Program-made: the position numbers and the translations under genes
Assembly: GCF_009389715.1 (NCBI RefSeq)
Contig: NC_052395.1
Location: 25,345,482 to 25,409,481 of the forward strand
Reading direction: 5' to 3'
Length of the DNA stretch: 64,000 bases
Source: Phoenix dactylifera
Taxonomy: Eukaryota > Streptophyta > Magnoliopsida > Arecales > Arecaceae
In this document: piece after piece, positions 1-10,027 of the stretch
Numbering within the stretch: the stretch's first letter is position 1
Layout of the letters: each line of letters opens with the position of its first letter
The notes under the pieces: generated by a model
What the model was told of the DNA's origin: nothing
The model's input: the letters and a program-made list of their open reading frames with translations, nothing else
Database searches by the model: none

Positions 1-245
1 TTCAAGGCGCTTTAAATAGGCGACGACTTCTCTTCCCGGAAACGTTTTATCAAGGCACCCTTCCGCCTTTCAAGGCGTCCTCGCGTTGTGGACTCATAAT
101 GAGACCGCACGACCTGATGAGACGTTTCTGTGTTCGAGACGTCGGTTCGGATTGAGTGCGGCTCTTTAATTTTCAGGCGGACGCGCGTCATGATCTGAAC
201 GGGGAGCAGCGCTCTGCTCCACAAATCTGGTTCGTCGGAAGGGGC

Positions 246-253
246 TATATATA
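246..253 (+). promoter_or_regulatory. TATA box of the antisense ORF
   Basis: TATATATA lies 129 bp upstream of the chosen ATG at 382, in a region with no other reading. It is placed as expected for a pol II promoter driving the plus-strand ORF inside this minus-strand element. The leader between them is pyrimidine-rich. No transcript evidence is available. Confidence 0.55.
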
Positions 254-381
254 CACGTTTTTCTAAGTCTTTCTTCCTGCTTTCTTCCTGTTTTCCTCCC
301 AATCCGAAATAATCGTTCTCCGGCGAACTTCCGACAGGTCCTTTGTTTGCTCAGTCTTTCCTCCTCTTCTTTTCCTTCCTA

Positions 382-2445
382 ATGGGGTCCGGTCCAAATG
401 ATTTTGGGTCCACCATGACTGAGGTCGAGGTCGGGATAGTCGAGGAATGGTTTTTTCCTCGGCGGGGGTTCCGCTTGGAACCCGCCGGACCGGAGGATCG
501 AGTATCGAACCCTCCGGAAGGCCGGATCGGAGTGTATCGTGAGGCACTTTGGGCCGGCCTACGGTTCCCTCTCCACGGATTCTTGAACCAGCTGCTCGCG
601 GAGTACCAGTTGGTCCCGGGGCAGCTCGCTCCGAATGCGTGGAGGACGATCGTCGGATTCCTATCGCTGTGCTTGGCGCATGGGATCCTGACATCGGTCA
701 ATGTCTTCTGGCGGCTTTTCATGTTAAAGTCGAACCCGGGAGACGGGGAGTGGCTCTACGTCGCCCTCCGGGCGGGTCGGCCGCTCTTCCACGGTGCTCC
801 CTCGTCCATTCACGACTGGAAGAAAAAGTTTTTCTTTCTGGCCTCTGAGCGGACGTGGGGGTTCGACCCCAGGTGGAGGCCGTACCGACTCAGGGCCGCT
901 AATAAAATTCCCAGGCTCTCCACGCGCGAGCAAGAAGCCCTCGACTTCATTCGCGGTCTCGGGGACGGAATTCTCCTAAACGGCCTCATAAGCGAGGACG
1001 CTTTGGTGAACGTGGGCCTGAGCTCGGCGCGTCCTCATGGTAAGGGCAAGAGTAGAAAGCCTTTATTTTTTTGTCTTTTGATACTTCGGATCCCTCAGTT
1101 TTTTCTCTTTCTCTTTTTTTTTTTTTGCAGACGTCGCGAAGATGGTTACCAAAAGCGAAGTCATGTACGCTCGGTACAGGAAGAGGGCGGCCGAGCTTGG
1201 AGGGGAGCCGCTCGAGCCCAAAAAGAAGGTGAAGGTCGCTCCCCAAGTCGACCCTCCCGAGGTCGCCAAGGGGGGATGTTCGAGCTCCGAGCCCGGAGGC
1301 TCGGGTGAGGCGACCCTGGCGCTCCCGTGTACGGCGCCCATCCCCCGGGCTCCTGATCGGGTTCCTGTTCGATCCGAGGGCCCGGGGTCCGAGTCGAAGA
1401 GCAGCCAAAGGGTTGCGAGACCAGAGGTGGCGGGTGCGAGCCTTCCCGACCCGGCGGGAGACCAAGAGCGGCGATCTTACGTCGTCGAGTGGACACTGTT
1501 CGAGGACGACTCAGCCCTCGAAAACATCGAAACGGCGCGTCAACTTTTCCGCGCCGTACTCCTTCCGGCCAACAGAGCGAGGATTCAGGCCATGAGCCAG
1601 AATCAGTTCTTGGACTCGGCCCGCTTCTCCGCTGTTCGGGTAAGTCTAGTATTTTCTTCGCACAACTTTTCCTTCTCTTTTCTCTCTCTTCTTTTTTTTA
1701 ACTTTTATTTTGTTTGCAGCACCTCCACGAGACCGAGACCTTGATCGCTCTCGTCGCAGACTACCGAGATCGGGCCCGTCGGAACTCGCAGGCACGGGAG
1801 GCGGCCGAGAAGAGGGCGGAGGAGGCCGAGAAGAAAGCGGCAGAGCTCGAGCTCCATAAAAAGGAGCTCTTGCTTAGGGTGGGCGCTGCGGAAGACGAGG
1901 CCAAGCTCCTGACGATGGTGCTGGACGAGGAGAAGGCTACCCACTCTCTGGCCAGGTCAGAGTTGCGGGGGGCCGAGGCTTGTCTGGCTGAGGCGCGGTC
2001 CTTGCTCACCATGCGTGAGCAGACAATAAAGGAAGTGGAGCTCAAGATCAAGGAGCTTCAGGCTCAGCTTGGAGCCCAGGAGGAAGAGGCCCAGAGGCGG
2101 GCGGTTTAGGTCTTCCGGGAGTTGGAGGAGTTCCGGGAGCTGCTCGAGGAGGAAGCCGTGAATGGCCTCGTTCAGGGGTTCACGGACTTCCGCAACTAAC
2201 TACGCCGGCTCTGTCCCGACTTTGATCTCGACCAGCTTCAGCCCGGAGCCGGGGTCGAGGGCCTCGAGGGGGAGTCGGCCGAGGCGGCCTTGGAGGTCCC
2301 TGGGGGAGAGGCAACGTCTTCAGTCCCCGAGACTGTGCCCGAAGGCGATGAGGTCGGCGAGCCCGAAGCTACCGCCGAGAGGGTCGAGGCCGAGGGCGCT
2401 GAGATCGAGCCCGGGGAGATTCCGGCCGAAGACGCCGCGCTCTAA
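382..2445 (+). pseudogene. Antisense extra ORF of Tat element, 'putative gypsy-type transposon' domain, three exons
   Basis: The reading is split by two clear introns: exon 1 382-1039, exon 2 1131-1639, exon 3 1720-2445. Each intron has a GT donor (GTAAGGG, GTAAGTC) and a long pyrimidine tract before the acceptor CAG, and the phases join. The start is the ATG at 382 (MGSGPNDFGS); the open frame upstream has no ATG. Exon 1 encodes the plant 'putative gypsy-type transposon' domain (REGLRFPLHGF-like segment near residue 65). Exon 2 is low complexity. Exon 3 is a long Glu/Ala-rich coiled coil with an acidic tail. Two in-frame stops in exon 3 (TAG 2107-2109, TAA 2197-2199) interrupt an otherwise continuous frame ending at 2443-2445. 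Undamaged length would be about 630 residues. The function of this protein family is unknown. Confidence 0.75.
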
Positions 2446-3052
2446 CTAATAATAATTTTTTTTTTTTTGTAACTCGGGGCCGGTCCGTGCTTGTCGCACG
2501 GCCGACCCCCAATTTTGTACTTTAGCCTTTGGGCTTTTTCCAATGAATGCGCTTTTTCCCAACCCCCCTTTTTTTTGACTTCTCAAATGTTCGTTCAAAC
2601 CACCAAGGCATTTTAGGTCGGACTCGGACTTGCCGAGCTCCTGAGCTTAGATATTCCACGATCGTAGGGCTCGGAGCCTTAGGGAGCGTCTTGCTCTGAC
2701 CACCGAGCCTCGAGCTCGGGACCGAACTTTACCGAGCGGCCGCGAAACCAAGCTAAGGTTTAAGTAGACGCGTTTGACTTTTGGCTGAGGACCCCGCTAC
2801 CAATCGAGGTGTTCAAGGATACAAGAATGAACGGAGCATGCATATCGAACAAGGCGAACGCTATTGGGGCGTACCTTTTCGGGGCTATATGCCCCGTGCT
2901 ACGAATTGGTCCATGGAGAACGGCTCCGAGCTTAGTCCAAGGCACGGGGTCGTCACTTTCGAGCTTGCACACGGAGCAGCCACTCTAGCGCCAGGTTCAG
3001 GATGCCTGGATCACTTGAGCCGGCGAGGATAGGCCGAGCATAACGGCTGTGG
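2446..3052. other. Non-coding 3' region of Tat element
   Basis: Lies between the ends of the converging antisense ORF and pol. It begins with T-runs, then has GC-rich text with scattered CCGAG and CTCGAG motifs resembling degenerate pieces of the adjacent 28-bp repeat. No coding signal was found on either strand. Confidence 0.6.
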
Positions 3053-3584
3053 GGGATCGTGCCGAGCACGATGGCCGATGGAGATCGTGCCGAGCACGAT
3101 AGGTAATGGAGATCGAGCCGAGCTCGATGCCTGATGGAGATCGAGCCGAGCTCGGTGGTCGATGGAGATCGAGCCGAGCTCGATGCCTGATGGAGATCGA
3201 GCCGAGCTCGATACCTGATGGAGATCGAGTCGAGCTCGATGGTCGATGGAGATCGTGCCGAGCACGATAGGTAATGGAGATCGAGCCGAGCTCGATGCCT
3301 GATGGAGATCGAGCCGAGCTCGATGGTCGATGGAGATCGTGCCGAGCACGATAGGTAATGGAGATCGAGCCGAGCTCGATGCCTGATGGAGATCGAGCCG
3401 AGCTCGATGGTCGATGGAGATCGTGCCGAGCACGATAGGTAATGGAGATCGAGCCGAGCTCGATGCCTGATGGAGATCGAGCTGAGCTCGATAGTCGACG
3501 GAGATCGTGCCGAGCACGATAGGTAATGGAGATCGAGCCGAGCTCGATGCCTGATGGAGATCGAGCCGAGCTCGATGCCTGATG
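3053..3584. repeat. 28-bp tandem hairpin array, 19 units, in Tat 3' region
   Basis: Nineteen head-to-tail units of 28 bp, with a degenerate twentieth. Each unit holds a 6-bp inverted repeat around the loop CCGAG. Two stem types occur: ATCGAG/CTCGAT and ATCGTG/CACGAT. Units differ also in a 6-8 nt spacer (ending in GGTAAT, CCTGAT or GTCGAT), and in the middle of the array three unit types repeat in order, giving an 84-bp higher-order period. Because 84 is divisible by 3, both strands stay open over long stretches, which is not coding. Tandem arrays in this position are known from Tat elements. Confidence 0.92.
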
Positions 3585-3791
3585 GAGATCGTGCAAAATG
3601 GAGATATCGGCGTTCCGAGTTTTTGTGGCGGTCCGGCCTCGCTCGGTTCTATTTGCATCCGAGCAGGGTCGTATACACGAACTGGGCCAGGCCATCTGGG
3701 AGCATGCAGACACCAGGAGAAATTTATCACAGTTAGATAATTGTAAATAAGTCTCAACTTGACAATCGATGTGGGGGGATCCTTCGGGACA

Positions 3792-6700
3792 TCATTGGTA
3801 ATACACCCGAAGATTTTCGGAGCTCCAACTCCGAGGGATGGGAGTCCCATCAAGAGATTTTAGCTTGTAAGCTCCGGGTCGCTGGACACGTGCGATCCGG
3901 TAGGGTCCTTCCCAGTTCGGGGCCAGCTTCCCCTGCTCGGTCGGTTGGGAGGCCTCCGCCCTTCTGAGGACGAGGTCCCCCTCTTTAAAGGATTTGATCT
4001 TGACTCTGGCGTTATAGTACTGCACCGTCCTTTGCTGGTATTTTGCCATGCGAACTCGGACGGCCTCTCTTACTTCTTCGACCAAGTCGAGATTATTCCT
4101 GAGTTGCAAGGAGCTGGAGCTGGCATCAAAATGCTCTACCCTCGAAGAAGGGAGCCCGACCTCCAGGGGGATGACGGCTTCCGTCCCGTACGTCAGATTG
4201 AAGGGAGTTTCGCCGGTGGGCACCCGGAACGTGGTCCGGTAAGCCCAGAGGACGTTGTACAGGTCTTCGACCCATTGTCCTTTGGACCGGTCGAGCCTGG
4301 CCTTGAGCCCCTGCAAGATTGTTCGATTTGTTACCTCGGTTTTTTCATTTGTCTGCGGATGCGCGACCGAGGTGAAACGGTGGTCGATGCCGAGTTCGGA
4401 GCAGAACTCCCTGAAGCGAGCGTTGTCGAATTGGCGGCCATTATCTGATATGAGGATGCGGGGGAGCCCGAACCTGCAAATGATCGACTTCCAGACGAAG
4501 TCCCGCATCTTCTGCTCGGTGATTCGGGCAAGCGGCTCAGCTTCCACCCACTTCGTGAAATAGTCAATGGCGACAACGATAAATTTCCTTTGTCCAGTCG
4601 CCAAAGGGAATGGTCCCAGGATGTCAATCCCCTACTGGGCGAATGGCCAGAGGGAACTGATTGAGGTCAGTAGGGCCGAGGGTCGTCGTTGGATGCTAGC
4701 GTTCCTCTGGCACCGGTCGCACTTCTGGACGAAGTCCAGGGTGTCCTTCTGGAGTGTAGGCCAGTAATATCCTTGGCGCAGAATCTTGTGCGCTAGTGTT
4801 CGTCCCCCCAGATGGCTTCCACAAATCCCTTCGTGGACTTCGCGCATTGCATAATCCGCCTCGGACGGGCGGAGGCACCTGAGGAGGGGGAGGTGAAGGA
4901 CCTTCGATAGAGATTACCTTCGTACCATATGTACCGGGTGGCCAAGCGCTTGACTCGGCGAGCTTCTCGTTCGTCGCTGGGGAGGACATCATCCCGCAAG
5001 TAGCTGATGAGCTCGTCCGTCCAGCTTGGTTCAGCTTTGATGCAAAGGGTCGACTCAGGCTCCTCCGTGCTGGGTCTTTGGAGATACTCCAAGGCCGCTG
5101 CCTTCGGGAGTTCGCTCATGCGGGAAGACGCCAGCTTTGAGAGTTGATCTGCTCTGGAATTTTCCGTTCTAGCGATGTGTTGGATGTGGAAGGAGTTCAG
5201 AGCCGAGGTGAGGTCCCGCACCTTCCGGAAGTATTCTTGCATAGTGGGCTCTCTGGCCTCAAAATCACCCAAGATTTGGTTCACGACCAACTGGGAGTCG
5301 CTGAAGGCCCTTAGGTCTTTCACACCCAGCTCCCTGGCCAACTTGAGCCCGGCGACAAGTGCTTCGTACTCTGCTACATTGTTGGAGGTGGGAAATTCGA
5401 AGCGCAAGGCCTGCTCGGCGATCACTCCATCTGGACTGGTGAGCACGAGGCCTGCTCCGCTACCCCCCGAGTTCGAGGAGCCATCGACATGTAAAGTCCA
5501 GATCGGGCTCGGGGTCTGCTCGTCTGGAGCTGGCCTGGCTTCGGGCTCGTCTGGCACTGTGCACTCGACTATGAAGTCGGCGAGCGTTTGCGCCTTAATC
5601 GCTGGCCTGGGTCGGTACTCGATGTCGAACTCCCCAAGCTCGATGGCCCACTTTGTGGTCCGACCGGCGCGATCTGATCGCTGCAGGATCTGCTTCACCG
5701 GTTGGTCGGTTAGTACGGCTATAGTGTGGGCTTGAAAGTACGGCCGGAGCCTTCGAGCTGAGACGACCAGGGCGTAAGCGGTCTTTTCCAGCTTGGAATA
5801 TCGGGTCTCAGCACCCCTCAAGACCCGGCTTGTATAATAAACCGGCTTCTGGAGCTTGCTCTCCTCCCGGACCAGGACCGAGCTTACTGCTACAGGAGAA
5901 ACAGCTAGGTACAAGTAGAGGAGCTCGCCCTGGTGAGGCTTTGTGAGCAAGGGAGGAGAGGCGAGGAGATGTTTGAGCTCCTCAAAGGCTTGCTGACATT
6001 GGGCCGACCATAGGAAGTCTTTGGGCTTCTTGAGGGTCGCAAAGAACGGGAGGCAGCGCTCGGCCGATCGGGAGACGAATCTTCCGAGGGCTGCGACCCG
6101 GCCCGTAAGCCGCTGCACTTCCTTCACCGTCCTCGGTGGCGTCATCTCCTGAAGCGCTCGAATCTTCTCGGGATTGGCCTCGATTCCCCGCTGAGAGATC
6201 ACGAAGCCAAGGAACTTGCCCGAGGTAACTCCGAACGCGCATTTGGCCGGGTTGAGCTTCATTTGGTACCTTCGGAGTATGGAGAATATTTCGCTGAGGT
6301 CGGTCACATGGTCTTGCGCCACTTTGCTTTTTACTAGCATATCATCCACATAAACCTCCATGTTTCGGCCTATCTGATCTTTGAAGATCCGACTGACCAG
6401 CCTTTGATAAGTCGCTCCAGCATTTTTTAAGCCGAAGGGCATCACCTTGTAACAGTAAGTGCCCCCATCAGTGATGAAGGCAGTCTTCTCCTCATCCTCT
6501 GGTGCCATCCGGATTTGATTGTACCCGGAAAAGGCGTCCATAAATGTCTGCAGCTCGTGCCCCGAGGTGGAGTCCACGAGCCGGTCGATGCTAGGGAGCG
6601 GAAAGCTGTCCTTTGGGCAGGCCTTGTTCAGGTCGGTGTAGTCCACGCACATGCGCCATTTCCCGCTAGCCTTTTTGACAAGGACCACGTTGGCGAGCCA

Positions 6701-9202
6701 CTCCGGATAGGATATTTTCCGGATGAAGCCAGCCTTGAGGAGCTTATCAACTTCCTCAGCTACCGCCTGCTGCCGCTCTGGGGCGGTGTTACGCTTCTTC
6801 TGTCGCACAGGCTTACAAGGCTTCACCTGGAGTCGGTGGACCACGACCTCTGGATCTATCCCCGGCATGTCTGCTGGCGACCAAGCGAAGACGTCCGCGT
6901 TGTCCCGCAGGAAGTTGATGAGGCGATCCCTCTCGCGAGCGTCAAGGCCGGAGCCGACCTGCACGGTTAGCTCGGAAGAATTTTTTTGGAGGGGAACTCG
7001 AATGAGCAGCTCACCAGGCTCCACTCGATTCTTCTGCAGGCCGATCCGCGCCTCTAAGGTTTCGGCCGGGGGTTCATCTTTCGCTGTGGTCGACGCCTCG
7101 GCCGGCCGCCTCGCCTCATGGGTCGCCACGTAGCACCGTCTGGCTACCATCTGGTCTCCGCGGACTTCGCCGACTCCATGGCTGGTGGGAAACCGCATGA
7201 GCAAGTGGCGGGTTGAGACTATGGCTTGGAGAGCGTTGAGTCCTAGTCGCCCAAGGATGGCATTATAAGCCGAGGGCAGGCGCACCACGAGAAAATTCAT
7301 CTTCACGGTGCTCTCTCGGGGGGCGAGTCCGACCGTGACCAGGAGGTTGACCTCGCCCTCTACTGGGACTGAGTCCCCAGTGAAGCCGACCAGCGGGGCG
7401 TTCATCCTCCGCAGTTGATTTCCCGTCCTTCCCATTCTGGAATAGGCATCGAAATACAAAACGTTCGCCGAACTTCCATTATCAATCAAAATACGTTTTA
7501 CATTAAATTTGTTCACAACCATGGAGACGACCACAGCATCGTCATGGGGAGCTTCAACTCCCTTCAGGTCCTCATCTGAGAATGAGATGGCCTCCGAGGC
7601 GCGTAAGCGCTTAGGGGCAGTTCCTTCTGGAGCTCCTCCAGCCGAGGCCTCGCCTCGGATGGTGTTGATGGTGCCGACGATGGGCCTGTTGGCATTTGGA
7701 TCTTCGGGCTGTGGGGGATTCTCCACGGGCCTTCCTGCGGGCCAGTTCTGCACGAACCGGTCGAGCACTCCTCGGCAAATGAGTGCTTCGATCTCGTCCC
7801 GGAGCTGGAAGCATTCCTCCGTGTCGTGGCCGTGGTCCCGGTGGAAGCGGCAATACTTACGGGGGTTGCGCCAGGCCCCGGGATCCCGCCTCGGGGGCAG
7901 GGGTCGGAAGTAGTCGCGGCCCTCGATCTCCATGAGGATCTCGGTCCGGGGAGCGGTAAGGGGAGTGTAATTTTCGTACCTCCCGTTGGGTGTGCGGGGC
8001 CGTTGTGGTGGCCTCGGGCGAGGAGGGGATCTCTGCCGAGGCGGTCCTTGCAGCCGGGGTAAGTGCTTCAGGCGAGAGGGGCGCTCGGCTTGGTGCGGGG
8101 ATGGGCTTCTGGGGCGACCGCGGTCCTCGCGACGCCTTTTCTTAGAGGTCTGCTCGGCCCCGCTCCGCCTAGAAGCGACGGCTTCTTCAGCCTTCGCGTA
8201 CTTTCGCGCCCGAATCAACATCTCCGTGAAATCAGCGGAGAAATTCTTCTCGATGGAGAAGAGAAATCTGTAAGACCGGGCCCCGGTCTTTAATGCCGAC
8301 ATGGCGATCGACTGGTCGAGCTTCCGGACCTCCCACGTTGCAGCAGTGAAACGGTCCAGGTAGTCCCTGAGAGACTCTCCCTCCTTTTGCTTTATGTCAA
8401 GGAGGGAGTCGGAGGTCTGCCGTTGGGGTCGGCTAGCGGCGAAAGTGCTGGCGAACTGCCTGCCGAGCTGTTCGAAGGAGGAGACGGTGCTAGGCTTTAG
8501 CCCAGTGAACCAGAGCCGGGCTGCTCCTCGGAGTGTTGCTGGGAAGGCTTTACAGAGCAGGGCCCCCGTGGCTCCCTGCAGGGCCATCAAGGCCCGATAG
8601 CTTTCCAGGTGGTCAAGAGGGTCGGTCCTGTCACTGTAGGGCTCCACCTGGGGCATCTTGAACTTCGGCGGGACCGGCTCGTCCTCGATTTGCTGGGAGA
8701 AGGGGGACCGCGTGCTGAACTCGAAGTCACCATCGCGTCCCATCTTCCTGCCACGGAGCGCCTCAATCTGACGCTCCAGGTTCTCAACCTTCTTGTCAAG
8801 CTCATCGCTCGGCGGGATCGCCGCGACGGTGCGCCCTGGCGCAAGTCGTCCTGGGACCGACTCGGCTTCCGACGGTAGTGGCCAGTCTCCAGGGCCCCTT
8901 ACCGGGTGTTCTCCCCAGGGGGAGACGGGAACATGGTGATCTTGGCCGGGGAGGGGTGGTTCACTCGCAGAGGGCGCCGGTTGAACTGGGGCTGGAGGGG
9001 GCGGCATCGTCGGGACGCCCCTGGGCTGCAGGCCTTGGACAACAGCGGCCAAAGCCTAAACCTGCTGTACCAGGGCGTCAAACTGCTCCGGCCGAACTTG
9101 GGGAGTCGGATCAGCCGGAGGTGGCGAGTTCTGGACAGAATGTCCGGGGCTAGGTGGAGGACGTCGGGAGGCATTGGAAGCTCCCTTGCTTCTCAGTTTC
9201 AT
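3792..9202 (-). pseudogene. Tat gag-pol polyprotein with two stops and one frameshift
   Basis: Reading begins at the minus-strand ATG at 9202 (MKLRSKGASN). A TAG at 9058-9056 interrupts gag at codon 49, and the same frame then runs open to 4793. Order: gag core (FKMPQVEPYSDRTDPLDHL), CRFHRDHGHDTEEC segment, protease with IDNGSSANVL (about 7449-7494), reverse transcriptase with YVDD (6338-6355), RNase H, then a second RNase H starting WTLHVDGSS (about 5480-5505). Near 4880-4900 the frame shifts by one base within a C-rich run. The integrase zinc-binding HHCC segment follows in the new frame, a TAG sits at 4634-4632, and the DDE core (AIDYFTKW, SDNGRQF, downstream E) plus the NWEGPY C-terminal motif run to the stop at 3792. 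It cannot now make a complete polyprotein. Confidence 0.9.
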
Positions 9203-9214
9203 GGTCGCAACTCG

Positions 9215-9236
9215 GTCCTTTCCTCTAGCGCCAACT
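9215..9236 (-). other. Primer-binding site of Tat element
   Basis: On the minus strand, just after the LTR ends in CA, the sequence reads GTTGGCGCTAGAGGAAAG. A TGGCGC start is not the initiator-methionine type (TGGTATCAGAG) and fits the TGGCG... sites seen in Tat-lineage elements. The exact tRNA was not determined. Confidence 0.6.
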
Positions 9237-9241
9237 GTTGC

Positions 9242-9443
9242 TGAAAATTGGACCCGGGGGCGACCGTCGGCCGGAAGGGGGAGGCTCCGCCGCCTGAGTG
9301 GGGAGTGGCAGTTCGCCGACGGGCGGCGTCTTCCTGGAGACCTGCAAGAAGCCGGTGGCCGGGCTCTCCGGCACCGGCCCTCCGATGCCTAAGTCAGCAC
9401 AGGGAGAATATGTGGAGAAAAATGGAATGAGCGAGGGAGAGTC

Positions 9444-9475
<32 letters not shown>

Positions 9476-10027
9476 CGGGGACCCCCCCTTCAGTGGAGAA
9501 GTGCTTCTCTTATAGGAGGGAGCCAGTCCACCTGTGATGTGATAGAGTTTGCCGTACGATCAGTCTTTTAATGCTCGATCATGTAAGTCAATGTCATCAT
9601 CGCAGGAGGTTAGGCCGGAGCCTAAGTCAATCATGGAGTCATGCCGTCATTTATGGGCGCGTGAGTTTGCCGTGAAAGGCTGGACGTCCGTAGGCGATGG
9701 AAGCCATACGCCTTAATTGTTGAGTAAGCTGAGGGCCTGTGAATGCTATGCGTTTTAATTGTTGAGTAACCTGGAAGTCTGCACGACTCGTATACATCGG
9801 TTGTTGGAGAAGTCAACACGTAATCTCCCAACTAAGCTGTGGGAGGATGTGGCCTTAGGATATGGTTCGGGCATCCATGGGTTGGCCAAGTGTTGCTGGG
9901 TCGGGCCCCGCCCAGGGGTCTGCTCGGCCGGCTCCTGGTCGGAGGAATGCGCCCGGTTGGCTCCTGGTCGGAGGAATGCGCTCGGCCGGCTCCTGGTCGC
10001 CTAGCCATAGTGGTTTTTCCCTTAACA
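9242..10027 (-). repeat. 5' LTR of Tat element (786 bp)
   Basis: On the plus strand it starts TGAAAATTGG and ends CCTTAACA, so read on the element strand it is TG...CA. The outer edge is fixed because the next base, 10028, begins sequence shared with 58256 onward (GGAAGTACCTAGT). A GA dinucleotide run lies at about 9449-9475. Three copies of a CTCCTGGTCG(G)-type motif occur at 9920-10005. The expected duplicate of GGAAG beside the other LTR lies outside the window. Confidence 0.8.

Larger units (their letters stand above)
1..10027 (-). mobile_element. Tat/Retand-type Ty3-gypsy retrotransposon, left end outside window
   Basis: A Ty3-gypsy element read on the minus strand. In element order it has the 5' LTR (10027-9242), a primer-binding site, gag-pol (9202-3792), a 3' non-coding region with a tandem hairpin array, and a spliced ORF on the opposite strand (382-2445). 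The 3' LTR must lie left of base 1. A second RNase H domain in pol, the IDNGSS protease motif, a 3' tandem array and an antisense extra ORF are known features of the Tat lineage (Retand, Grande and RIRE2 types). The right boundary is fixed because sequence from 10028 matches the NLR2 upstream region from 58256. Stops and a frameshift in its genes mark it as non-autonomous now. Confidence 0.88.

Noticed and set aside
3053..3584. CRISPR-like appearance of short palindromic repeats
   Set aside because: Units are directly adjacent with no unique spacers, and the context is a plant retrotransposon.
3011..3853. Long minus-strand open frames with SSSARSPSGIELGSISI-type repeats
   Set aside because: These are the 84-bp period (28 x 3) of the hairpin array read as protein; no other coding evidence.
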